From the NCBI RefSeq assembly GCF_040544555.1, contig NZ_JBEPKD010000008.1, positions 1-64,000 on the forward strand: DNA of 64,000 nucleotides, given 5' to 3'. Below are positions 57,352 to 64,000 of the stretch, one piece after another (position 1 is the stretch's first letter; every line of letters begins with the position of its first letter). Source of the DNA: Halalkalibacter oceani (lineage in GTDB: Bacteria > Bacillota > Bacilli > Bacillales > Bacillaceae_D). The notes below the pieces were generated by a model. That model had not been told where the DNA came from and did no database searches. It saw only the letters and a program-made list of their open reading frames with translations. The position numbers and the translations under genes were made by a program.

Positions 57352-58269
57352 TCATTTTTCAGGATATAAAGAATGAGCCTTAGCGATAACTTTCTCTAAT
57401 TCACGATAGTGCTCTTTTTCCACCGCGACCAAAGGGGGTCTTACAAGTTCCCCAACCGGCAACCCTATAATTTCCATCCCGGCCTTGATCAATGATACAG
57501 CGTATCCCTTTTTCTCTTTTCGGATTTGATTAATTGGCAACAATACGTCTATATATAAATCATGTATTAACTCTTGATTATTCTCTTTAAGGGCTTCGTA
57601 AAAAAATTTTGAAATGTGGGGAATATAATTAGAAATCGCCGATGAATAAACTTGATACCCTAAATGAAAATAAGCTGGCATCGTAATCTCAGCAAACGGC
57701 ATTCCATTAATCCACTGTACCCGGTTACCTATTGAATGAATGGCCTCTATGTTAAATTCCATATTACCTATTCCATCCTTAAACCCTACCAGTTGAGGAT
57801 GATTAGAAATAAGCTGCTCAAGTGTTTTCAACTTTAAAACCGCATTATCTCTTTGATAAATAACTGCATTTAAACTTGTACTTTCTATTATCGATTTATA
57901 GTAATGGTAAAGCCCTTCCTGCTCCCCGTGAATCAAATAAGGCGGCAGAATTAAATAACCGTCGGCTCCTTTCCGTTCTGAAAGCTGAGCCAATTCAATA
58001 GAGGTCGAAATATTGCCACCTACTCCTGTATAAAGAGGAACTTTTTGATTCGTAATCGATAAGGCCACCTCTAGCATTTGCTCATATTCCCTTTCAGTAA
58101 GTGACTGATATTCCCCCGCCCCTCCGGCGATGAAAACAGCTGAAACCTCTGCCTTCACTAAAAACTCGACATTTTCGGAAAATGCTTTCTCATTCAAGCT
58201 CCCATCGCTGTTAAATGGGGCTACTGGAAAGCCTAAAATCCCGGATAAATCTGTTTTTTTGATGGTCAT
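57352..58269 (-). CDS. Dihydrodipicolinate synthase-family aldolase/dehydratase, KdgD-like
   Basis: 305 residues, DapA superfamily TIM barrel. GFPVAPFNSDGSLNEKAF, GGAGEYQSLTEREYEQ, AVIYQRDNAVL (Tyr) and LVGFKDGIGN (Schiff-base Lys) match 5-dehydro-4-deoxyglucarate dehydratases, which give 2-oxoglutarate semialdehyde. However, neither a glucarate/galactarate dehydratase nor a semialdehyde dehydrogenase gene is present here, so a different 2-keto-3-deoxy-acid substrate is possible. ATG 58269 follows AAGGAGAG. Confidence 0.82.
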   Translation of the reverse strand: MTIKKTDLSGILGFPVAPFNSDGSLNEKAFSENVEFLVKAEVSAVFIAGGAGEYQSLTEREYEQMLEVALSITNQKVPLYTGVGGNISTSIELAQLSERKGADGYLILPPYLIHGEQEGLYHYYKSIIESTSLNAVIYQRDNAVLKLKTLEQLISNHPQLVGFKDGIGNMEFNIEAIHSIGNRVQWINGMPFAEITMPAYFHLGYQVYSSAISNYIPHISKFFYEALKENNQELIHDLYIDVLLPINQIRKEKKGYAVSLIKAGMEIIGLPVGELVRPPLVAVEKEHYRELEKVIAKAHSLYPEK

Positions 58270-58282
58270 TCCTTTTCTCTCC

Positions 58283-59569
58283 TTATCTGAATTCATTGAG
58301 CAAGTTATCCTCTTTATCGAACTCAAGTGAAAACAGTTCTCCTATTTGCGTCATTGTTTTGCTTTTTTCCACTTCAGGTTTCAGCGCTTCTGATACCCAA
58401 ATCTTTTCTAGCTCCAGCGTATTCTTAATAAAAACAATTCGGGGATTCTTCAAGTCTGCTTCATAGCAGGTCTTTAAAGCGACTTCGATTGCAGCCCTTT
58501 CATTTTTCATAATGACGGGTATCTTGGCAGAGCCGAGAACTTTCGAAGTGATAACATTGATATACATGTGATCTAAATTCATTTCTTTGTACACTTGTTC
58601 AGTTGTAATATCAGCCATTCCTATCCCTGTAGCGTTTCCTTTCGTTTCTTTCGTTAGCCCTAGCACGATAATCCTCTCGATTGAAGGAGCATTGAATTTC
58701 TGAGGAGCTTTCGAAGCAGACCTGCCGGTTATATTAGGATCCATACCAGATCCGCTTATGTTCTTACCAATTTCTGAAACAACCAGAACATCTATTTTTT
58801 CTGGCAAGATTTTCGGCATGTATTTTTTTGCCAAAAGCAGCAGTTCCCGATCCCTGGTCAAAAAGCTTCCAGATGGCACAGCTTCAATTTTTGCCGTTCT
58901 ATCGTAAGCGTTTTCTAAAATGGCCACTCCAAAAGCAACCTTGTTCAATTTAAGATAAACTTGAGCAAATTCTGGAAGTAGAACCGGCATATTCGCTAAT
59001 GGATATTCATGAACCGTAGTCGCCCCTTTATGTCTACCGAGACCGATCGCTAGCATCTTCAATAAACCGCTTTCATATTCACCTTTGAAACTTGTATGAG
59101 GCTTTACGCGATTAATCACGACAATTTTATCAGCCTGTAATGCTTCTCGATCCAAAAAAACCGGTATATCGCTTTTCGTGCGCCCAATTTCCTCGACCTC
59201 CATTTCAGAGATTATTGGAACCCCCATACTTTCCTCAGTAATTCCCAGTCCAGCCAGCACATTCTTCTGTCCTTGACCGGTCCCTCCTCCGTGGCTCCCC
59301 ATGGAAGGGATGATAAAAGGCTCTGCGCCCCAACTTTTTAATTCATTAATTACTGATCGGGTGATTAAAGTTATATTGGAAATTCCCCGGCTGCCCACAG
59401 CCACAGCCACCTTATCTCCAGGTTTGATGGCTCCTTTAATCTCTTTACCGGAAAGTTCCATTTTAATCGTGTCGGGTATATCCTCAACCTCTGGAGCAAC
59501 AAAACTTTGTCTCACCGGGAAGAACTTTGGCAAGCAAATCTCATCTCTCCCGTTAACCATCGCACTCAT
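58283..59569 (-). CDS. LarA-like (lactate racemase domain) protein
   Basis: About 428 residues of the LarA superfamily, whose founder racemises lactate using a nickel-pincer cofactor; many homologues act on other 2-hydroxy acids. Visible: GDKVAVAVGSRGISN, FIIPSMGSHGGGTGQGQ, RVKPHTSFKGEYESGL (conserved Lys-His) and IGLGRHKGATTVHEY. ATG 59569 follows GGGAGGGAGG; the longer start at 59611 overlaps the regulator gene. No larB/larC/larE maturation genes are in the window. Likely an epimerase feeding the neighbouring Ldh2-type enzyme. Confidence 0.78.
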   Translation of the reverse strand: MSAMVNGRDEICLPKFFPVRQSFVAPEVEDIPDTIKMELSGKEIKGAIKPGDKVAVAVGSRGISNITLITRSVINELKSWGAEPFIIPSMGSHGGGTGQGQKNVLAGLGITEESMGVPIISEMEVEEIGRTKSDIPVFLDREALQADKIVVINRVKPHTSFKGEYESGLLKMLAIGLGRHKGATTVHEYPLANMPVLLPEFAQVYLKLNKVAFGVAILENAYDRTAKIEAVPSGSFLTRDRELLLLAKKYMPKILPEKIDVLVVSEIGKNISGSGMDPNITGRSASKAPQKFNAPSIERIIVLGLTKETKGNATGIGMADITTEQVYKEMNLDHMYINVITSKVLGSAKIPVIMKNERAAIEVALKTCYEADLKNPRIVFIKNTLELEKIWVSEALKPEVEKSKTMTQIGELFSLEFDKEDNLLNEFR

Positions 59570-59600
59570 GAAGTTGTTCCTCCCTCCCATTAAGCTGGCT

Positions 59601-60299
59601 TTATTCTCCATTTCCCGCGCTATTGATTGACTTTTCTATTTTTTTTCTATTGAAATCCAGATGGTAGTACATTGCGTCAAATGCATCTTTAGGAGAATGA
59701 TTTTTTAAAGCTTCGTATATTGCGGTATGATGTTCTACCGCTACTTCCTTTTCTCTGATAGGCAAATGCCTGCTCACTTCATCAAAGCTCTCAAGAATCG
59801 AATCAATCATTCCCTCTAAAATTGAATTTTTGGCGCTCAACGCAATAATATGGTGAAATCTTTTATCAATATCGGCGTAATTTCCTTTACTCTCCTTAAT
59901 TTCTACTATTGTTTCATAAAGCTGCTTTAGCTCGGCTTCATTAATTTTTTCAGCGGCAAGTGTTACCATCCCCAACTCAAGAGAAAGTCTTGTCTCCATA
60001 ATCTTTGTAATATCACGCTGAGACAATGAGAGCATTTTCATAAAAGGCTTGCTGCCAATTTCTGTTGAGAAATACGTTCCCCTATTTGTCTTTCGCGTGA
60101 TCAGTCCTAACGACTCTATTGAACTTAATGCTTCGCGAAGCACCGCTCTGCTCACAGATAGCATCTCCATCAGTTCTTTCTCGGTAGGAAGCTTGTCCCC
60201 CGGATTCAACTTTCCTGAATTTAGTAGTTCAACAATTTTATTAGCCACTTCCTTGGACATTGTTTCGCGTTGAACATTATTTAACAATTGCTGACTCAT
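59601..60299 (-). CDS. GntR family regulator, FadR subfamily
   Basis: 232 residues. The winged helix reads LNPGDKLPTEKELMEMLSVSR and VLREALSSIESLGLITRKTNRGTYF; the all-helical FCD domain has the metal-ligand pattern DKRFHHIIALSAKN ... HHTAIYEALKN. FCD proteins sense organic acids. It is first in the operon and should repress it in the absence of substrate. A matching operator, TTGTCATACAA, lies at 60339-60349. Alone among the operon's genes its ribosome site is 13 bases from the ATG. Confidence 0.9.
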   Translation of the reverse strand: MSQQLLNNVQRETMSKEVANKIVELLNSGKLNPGDKLPTEKELMEMLSVSRAVLREALSSIESLGLITRKTNRGTYFSTEIGSKPFMKMLSLSQRDITKIMETRLSLELGMVTLAAEKINEAELKQLYETIVEIKESKGNYADIDKRFHHIIALSAKNSILEGMIDSILESFDEVSRHLPIREKEVAVEHHTAIYEALKNHSPKDAFDAMYYHLDFNRKKIEKSINSAGNGE

Positions 60300-60338
60300 A
60301 AATAGGTTAATTCCTCCTTTTACATTTGATTAATCCTA

Positions 60339-60359
60339 TTGTATGACAAATAGATTATA
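60339..60359 (-). promoter_or_regulatory. Operon promoter -10 with FadR-type operator
   Basis: On the minus strand TATAAT (60359-60354) is followed by TTGTCATACAA (60349-60339), an exact fit to the FadR-subfamily pattern TNGTNNNACNA. Binding would block transcription of the GntR gene and the whole operon. Confidence 0.75.
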
Positions 60360-60454
60360 ATATCAATTATTTTGTTTTATTATTCAAAATTCAGTGACTT
60401 TTTTAGTGTTATTAAAGTTTTTTAAAGGTTATATTAAGTGAAAACAGAAAAGCT

Positions 60455-60483
60455 TTGACATTTGCCGCAAAATGATATACATT
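60455..60483 (+). promoter_or_regulatory. guaC promoter
   Basis: -35 TTGACA (60455-60460) with -10 TACATT (60478-60483) at 17 bases, or TATACA (60476-60481) at 15. The leader of about 55 bases carries GTCGAACAT and GTCGATC, but no purine-riboswitch core. Confidence 0.6.
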
Positions 60484-60546
60484 ACCAAATGGTCGAACAT
60501 TTACTAATGAGTCGATCTTCAATATTCGTATTTAGGAGTGAATAGC

Positions 60547-61530
60547 ATGGAAAATGTGTTTGATTACGAAGATATTCAGTTAATTCCAGCAAAATGTGTG
60601 GTATCGAGCCGTTCTGAATGCGATACATCAATCACGTTAGGTAACTATACATTCAAAATGCCGGTCGTCCCCGCGAACATGCAGACGATCATTGACGAAA
60701 GCATCGCCCTGTACTTGGCCGAAAACGGTTACTTTTATATTATGCACCGCTTCGAACCTGAAAAGCGCCAGGCATTTGTACAAGACATGAAAAACAGAGG
60801 TCTGATTGCTTCGATCAGCGTTGGCGTAAAGGATGAGGAATATCCATTTATTGAGGAATTGGCCGCAGCCGAGTTGGTGCCTGAGTACATTACAATTGAT
60901 ATCGCCCACGGGCATTCCAATGCTGTGATCCGGATGATTCAGCATATTAAAAAGCATCTACCTGAAAGCTTTGTCATTGCTGGAAATGTCGGTACGCCGG
61001 AAGCAGTCAGAGAATTAGAAAACGCCGGGGCCGATGCGACAAAGGTCGGCATTGGACCAGGTAAAGTATGTATCACCAAAGTGAAAACCGGTTTCGGCAC
61101 AGGTGGCTGGCAATTGGCCGCATTACGCTGGTGCGCCAAAGCGGCCAGCAAGCCAATTATTGCCGATGGCGGAATTCGCACACACGGAGACATCGCCAAA
61201 TCAATCCGGTTCGGCGCTTCAATGGTGATGATCGGTTCGCTTTTTGCTGGACATGAGGAATCCCCGGGCCAAACGATTGAAATCGACGGGAAGCTTTACA
61301 AAGAATATTTCGGTTCCGCCTCAGAATTCCAAAAAGGCGAAAAGAAAAATGTAGAAGGAAAGAAAATCTTAATGGAGCACAAAGGTTCCTTAAAAGATAC
61401 ATTAATTGAAATGGAACAGGACCTGCAATCTTCCATTTCCTATGCAGGCGGAACTAAGCTGCTCGCCATTCGCAATGTCGATTATGTCGTCGTCAAAAAT
61501 TCAATTTTCAACGGCGACCAGAATCATTAA
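60547..61530 (+). CDS. guaC: GMP reductase
   Basis: 327 residues, NADPH-dependent conversion of GMP to IMP in purine salvage. IMPDH/GMPR barrel with YEDIQLIPAKCVVSSRSECD at the start, catalytic Cys in GIGPGKVCITKVKTGFGTGG, phosphate-binding IIADGGIRTHGDIAKSIRFGA and GSLFAGHEESPG. The length and sequence fit the firmicute GuaC2 type. ATG 60547 follows AGGAGTG; the GTG at 60538 lies too close to that site. Single-gene unit. Confidence 0.95.
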   Translation: MENVFDYEDIQLIPAKCVVSSRSECDTSITLGNYTFKMPVVPANMQTIIDESIALYLAENGYFYIMHRFEPEKRQAFVQDMKNRGLIASISVGVKDEEYPFIEELAAAELVPEYITIDIAHGHSNAVIRMIQHIKKHLPESFVIAGNVGTPEAVRELENAGADATKVGIGPGKVCITKVKTGFGTGGWQLAALRWCAKAASKPIIADGGIRTHGDIAKSIRFGASMVMIGSLFAGHEESPGQTIEIDGKLYKEYFGSASEFQKGEKKNVEGKKILMEHKGSLKDTLIEMEQDLQSSISYAGGTKLLAIRNVDYVVVKNSIFNGDQNH

Positions 61531-61578
61531 GAAAGACGCCACCAGGCATCTTTTTCTGGAAATTTTTATTTTTAAAAA

Positions 61579-61624
61579 AGCCCTCCACAATTGCTTTGTC
61601 TCTTCACATAGCAAGTGGGGGGCT
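61579..61624 (+). terminator. Terminator after guaC
   Basis: AGCCCTCCACAATTGCT pairs with AGCAAGTGGGGGGCT, followed by CTTTATTATTAT; flanked on the other side by TTTTTAAAAAA, so it may work for the convergent gene as well. Confidence 0.85.
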
Positions 61625-61673
61625 CTTTATTATTATTGAGCAGACCGAAAGCTTCTTGATAACCAATCTTCAT

Positions 61674-62330
61674 TCATTCTTTCCACCTCTTGTTTCCGTT
61701 CAAATGCTCAATAAAATCCCGCAACCTACCGATGTCGGTCAGATGCTGATTACAGCTCAAACTGTCCTGACAAATATAATTTCCTCTTTTTATATACGCC
61801 CCGTCGGCAGTTGCCTTCGTTTCCGCCATAAAAAGACCTACCTTCGTATGCTCGTGACAAAGCATGCAAATCCCCTTGTCCTGAACATGGGTAAACATCC
61901 CGTACACGCCATGCCATTGACCTTCATTACAGGCAAGCAGAAACTTCCGCTTCGTGCCTGTATCCTCCCACCCGAGATAGGAAAGCTCCTTTCGCTCCTC
62001 TTCCAGTACGGCAGGCAGCTTGAGCTTTTTCACCTTAGGAAAGACCTTCTTTACCAAATTTGCTGTTACAACTGGAAAGGGAATAACATACGGCTTCAAT
62101 GTCAGCAAAAAGGCCTCGCTCTTCTCCCGATCATCAACGCTACGAATCTCTTTCAACAAACGTGATTGTTCTTCACTTAGCTGTTCAAAAACTGCTGTCA
62201 CTTTATTATCAACCGAGGCTCGAACAGCTTCAAGCACCCGGCTGTCATTCACATTGGCATGGCTGTTAACGACTATGTGAGCCTGTTTCCTGATAAATTG
62301 ATATTGGTGAACATGAATAAATGGTTCCAT
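61674..62330 (-). CDS. FusB/FusC-family EF-G-binding protein
   Basis: 218 residues: an N-terminal helical bundle (about 1-85; HVHQYQFIRKQAHIVVNSHANVND) and a C-terminal domain with a four-cysteine zinc finger, CMLC about residue 156 and CQDSLSC about 190. FusB-type proteins bind elongation factor G and free it from fusidic-acid-stalled ribosomes; many Bacillota carry chromosomal versions of uncertain physiological role. AAGGAGGGG precedes the ATG. Confidence 0.88.
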   Translation of the reverse strand: MEPFIHVHQYQFIRKQAHIVVNSHANVNDSRVLEAVRASVDNKVTAVFEQLSEEQSRLLKEIRSVDDREKSEAFLLTLKPYVIPFPVVTANLVKKVFPKVKKLKLPAVLEEERKELSYLGWEDTGTKRKFLLACNEGQWHGVYGMFTHVQDKGICMLCHEHTKVGLFMAETKATADGAYIKRGNYICQDSLSCNQHLTDIGRLRDFIEHLNGNKRWKE

Positions 62331-62460
62331 CCTGACCCCTCCTTGCTGTCTTTCATTTTAAGGGGATTCCTCACAAGCCGGATAGGGAAAAAATAATTTT
62401 AATTAAACTTTACATAGACGAAGACGCCTCCGCAGCAAATCTTTTTTTCAGCCTTTCTTT

Positions 62461-62512
62461 TTACAGCTCCTCAACGAGCCTCTTGATCGTTTCTTTGATG
62501 GACAATGCCGCC
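62461..62512 (-). pseudogene. Possible 3' remnant of an M20-type gene
   Basis: On the minus strand the frame just before a TAA stop reads ALSIKETIKRLVEEL, similar to the end of the neighbouring peptidase (IALLVRLLEEL), and is preceded by in-frame stops. It may be leftover from a lost duplicate. The surrounding 245 bases hold only a small CCCTGC/GACAGG-type hairpin (about 62538-62562). Confidence 0.25.
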
Positions 62513-62575
62513 TATTAACAATTGGTAGAACAAAGAAAAAACCCTGCATTTCGACAGGATTTCTATCTTAACATG

Positions 62576-63721
62576 CTATAGCTCCTCCAGTAATCTGACA
62601 AGCAAAGCAATGCGTTCAGCCATTTTATCTTTGAGGATATGTTCATAAACAGCGTGGGCGCCATCACCGACCGGGCCTAAGCCATCCAGTGTCGGCACCC
62701 CTTGAGCAGCAGTTAAATTACCATCACTGATCGCTCCTGTGGAAGCTTCAGGTAATGGATAACCTAACTCTTCCGCTAATTGCTTAGCTTTACGATAGAG
62801 CTTGGCCACACCTTCCGTGCGGTCTAATGGTGGACGTTTGATCAGCGTATAAACGTCCAGCACCGCTCCCGGCAATACCGGCTTTCGTCCTTCAATTTCC
62901 TGCTTCAGCTTCTCAACCTCACCCTGGTTTGCCACCCGCGCATCAATTTCGACGGCAGCCTCAGCTGGAATAACATTCGTTCTCGTGCCCCCATGAACAA
63001 TTCCAGAGCTGACCGTTGTGCCTGTATCATAATTGGTCAGTTTCTGGATTTCGACAATTTGATGCGCCAGTTCTTCAATCGCGTTGATTCCTTTTTCATG
63101 ATCCATTCCGGCGTGACTTGACTTGCCTTTCGCCGTCAGCTTGAAGTACATTATGCCTTTTCTCGCCGTAATTACTGCCTCACCAACGCCGCCTTCCAGA
63201 ATAAGAACGGAATCAGCTTTGTCTGCTTCTATTCTAATAATCTCACGTGATGTCGCACTGTTCATTTCTTCATCGGAATTAAACAGACATGTGACTGGTC
63301 GCTTCGTTCTTCTCCCCAGATCCTTTATCACTTTCAAAGCAGTCAGGATAAAGGCGATAGCTCCTTTCATATCGAAAGTGCCTGGACCATAGATTTTGTT
63401 GCCTTCTATTTTGAAAGGCATTTCTTGTAAAGTTCCTTTTTTCCAAACAGTATCCATATGGGCAATGACAAGGATCGGTTTTAAAGTCGGATTGCTGCCG
63501 CCGAATCTCGCTACAAGATGGTCCCCACGATCCTCCGTCCCCGAAGGAATAACTTCTGTTATCCCTCCTAATTCATGCACCCTTTTCGTTAACAGGGCAG
63601 CAACTTCATTTACTGCATCACGATCATACGTAGGTGACTCGATTTCAACAATTTCCTTTAAAAAGCTGATGATCTCCGGTTCCAAGCCTGCAATATATTT
63701 AATCAGACCATTATTATTCAT
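62576..63721 (-). CDS. M20 family metallopeptidase (carboxypeptidase G2-like)
   Basis: 381 residues. Zinc ligands and catalytic residues are seen in LVIAHMDTVWKKG, GPGTFDMKGAIAFILTAL, LFNSDEEMNSATSRE and GDGAHAVYEH; GKSSHAGMDHEKGINAIEE opens the dimerisation domain. It cleaves C-terminal glutamate or similar residues from peptides and folates in known relatives. GGGGGAGA precedes the ATG. It lies 20 bases after the TPP-enzyme gene, so the two probably share a transcript, an unusual pairing. Confidence 0.88.
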   Translation of the reverse strand: MNNNGLIKYIAGLEPEIISFLKEIVEIESPTYDRDAVNEVAALLTKRVHELGGITEVIPSGTEDRGDHLVARFGGSNPTLKPILVIAHMDTVWKKGTLQEMPFKIEGNKIYGPGTFDMKGAIAFILTALKVIKDLGRRTKRPVTCLFNSDEEMNSATSREIIRIEADKADSVLILEGGVGEAVITARKGIMYFKLTAKGKSSHAGMDHEKGINAIEELAHQIVEIQKLTNYDTGTTVSSGIVHGGTRTNVIPAEAAVEIDARVANQGEVEKLKQEIEGRKPVLPGAVLDVYTLIKRPPLDRTEGVAKLYRKAKQLAEELGYPLPEASTGAISDGNLTAAQGVPTLDGLGPVGDGAHAVYEHILKDKMAERIALLVRLLEEL

Positions 63722-63741
63722 ATATGTCTCCCCCTTCAGTC

Positions 63742-64000
63742 TTATTTGCGAGCCGCGTTTCTAAGCTCTGTAATCGTTGACTGCACCGAAATGTTCTCAG
63801 GGTTACACATAATTTCGATCATCGCAGGTCTCCCGCTATCAAGCGCCTTCGACAGCGCATCCTCAAAATCGGCATCCGCCGCCACACGTTGACTGAAAAC
63901 GCCCAACGCTTGACCAAGCTCGCAAAAATGAACACTACCAAGATCGGTGCCAATGACACGTTCAGGAAAAGTCTTTTCCTGATGCATTCGAATCGTTCCA
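63742..64000 (-). CDS. Thiamine-diphosphate-dependent enzyme, C-terminal part (runs off window)
   Basis: The frame enters from beyond 64000 and stops at 63742. GTIRMHQEKTFPERVIGTDL, HFCELGQALGVFSQRV and GRPAMIEIMCNPENIS are the C-terminal end of the TPP-binding domain of acetolactate-synthase/benzoylformate-decarboxylase-type enzymes (the GTIRMHQE stretch follows the ThDP motif). The catalytic N-terminal part is outside, so the reaction cannot be named. Confidence 0.8.
   Translation of the reverse strand, partial: GTIRMHQEKTFPERVIGTDLGSVHFCELGQALGVFSQRVAADADFEDALSKALDSGRPAMIEIMCNPENISVQSTITELRNAARK

Noticed and set aside
60455..60546. Possible purine riboswitch before guaC
   Set aside because: The leader is only about 55-90 bases and lacks the conserved three-way-junction core.
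1..64000. CRISPR arrays, tRNA, rRNA, IS elements, prophage genes
   Set aside because: I looked for regularly spaced repeats, tRNA-like gaps and transposase or integrase motifs, and saw none.

Overview
The window looks like a chromosomal stretch of a Gram-positive, low-to-mid GC Bacillota. It is most likely a salt- or alkali-adapted member of the Bacillaceae. The evidence is strong AGGAGG-type ribosome binding sites, Bacillus-type gene sets (rocDA/rocR/rocF, opuA with a GbsR-type regulator, gltC, gdhA, guaC, alsT, a Btr-like AraC protein), perfect 7-1-7 Fur boxes, and many GAGGCTGGGACAAAAGG-type intrinsic terminators. No rRNA, tRNA, CRISPR array, prophage or transposase gene was seen.

Layout: 1-400 repeats; 0.4-4.3 kb glycine-betaine uptake (GbsR-like regulator, OpuA ABC system) divergent around a 38-bp perfect palindrome; 4.4-5.7 kb MATE exporter; 5.9-11.3 kb ornithine/proline catabolism (rocD-rocA-putB) with divergent RocR; 11.4-13.7 kb small genes and a tandem repeat block; 13.7-14.6 kb arginase with its own sigma-54 promoter; 14.9-19.1 kb M20 amidohydrolase, YfcC transporter, LysR regulator and a DUF218 protein; 19.1-20.5 kb CtaG/DUF2243 membrane pair; 20.5-23.0 kb acetyltransferase, cysteine-rich MarR and flavoprotein sharing an operator; 23.2-26.0 kb gdhA with a GltC-like regulator; 26.3-26.8 kb two truncated convergent genes at a deletion scar; 26.9-31.6 kb S9 peptidase and a Fur-controlled siderophore-binding pair; 31.6-33.5 kb ABC-F protein behind a translational-attenuation leader; 33.7-36.0 kb XRE/deformylase, TatD and a GGCT-like protein; 36.3-36.8 kb two related small proteins; 37-43.6 kb amino-acid symporters, quinone-stress dioxygenase, ECF sigma/anti-sigma, nitroreductase; 43.7-50.4 kb cardiolipin synthase, FtsX-type ABC transporter and two-component system; 50.6-53.2 kb chemoreceptor and a CD3324-like regulator with a structured leader; 53.2-60.3 kb an AT-rich operon for an unknown hydroxy acid (GntR, LarA-like, KdgD-like, Ldh2-like, TctCBA); 60.5-64 kb guaC, an EF-G-binding protein, an M20 peptidase and a TPP enzyme that runs off the end.

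Working together: arginine (RocF) and proline (PutB) both feed into RocD/RocA to give glutamate, which GdhA can deaminate and GltS/AlsT-type carriers can import. Both roc transcription units have exact -24/-12 promoters, so RocR with SigL is the expected activator. Three genes protect or modify translation (ABC-F, second deformylase, FusB-like).

The most unusual signals are: (1) a dispersed nested-hairpin element, at least nine full copies, whose inner and outer stems change with compensation while a 7-nt loop and a TTTTAAAA linker stay constant; (2) the ABC-F leader with a 3-codon ORF and mutually exclusive hairpins; (3) a switch-like leader before the CD3324-like gene; (4) the uncharacterised hydroxy-acid operon; (5) the MarR/flavoprotein/acetyltransferase cluster with paired cysteines. 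Where I moved a start inward from the longest reading frame, it was because a ribosome binding site supports it.
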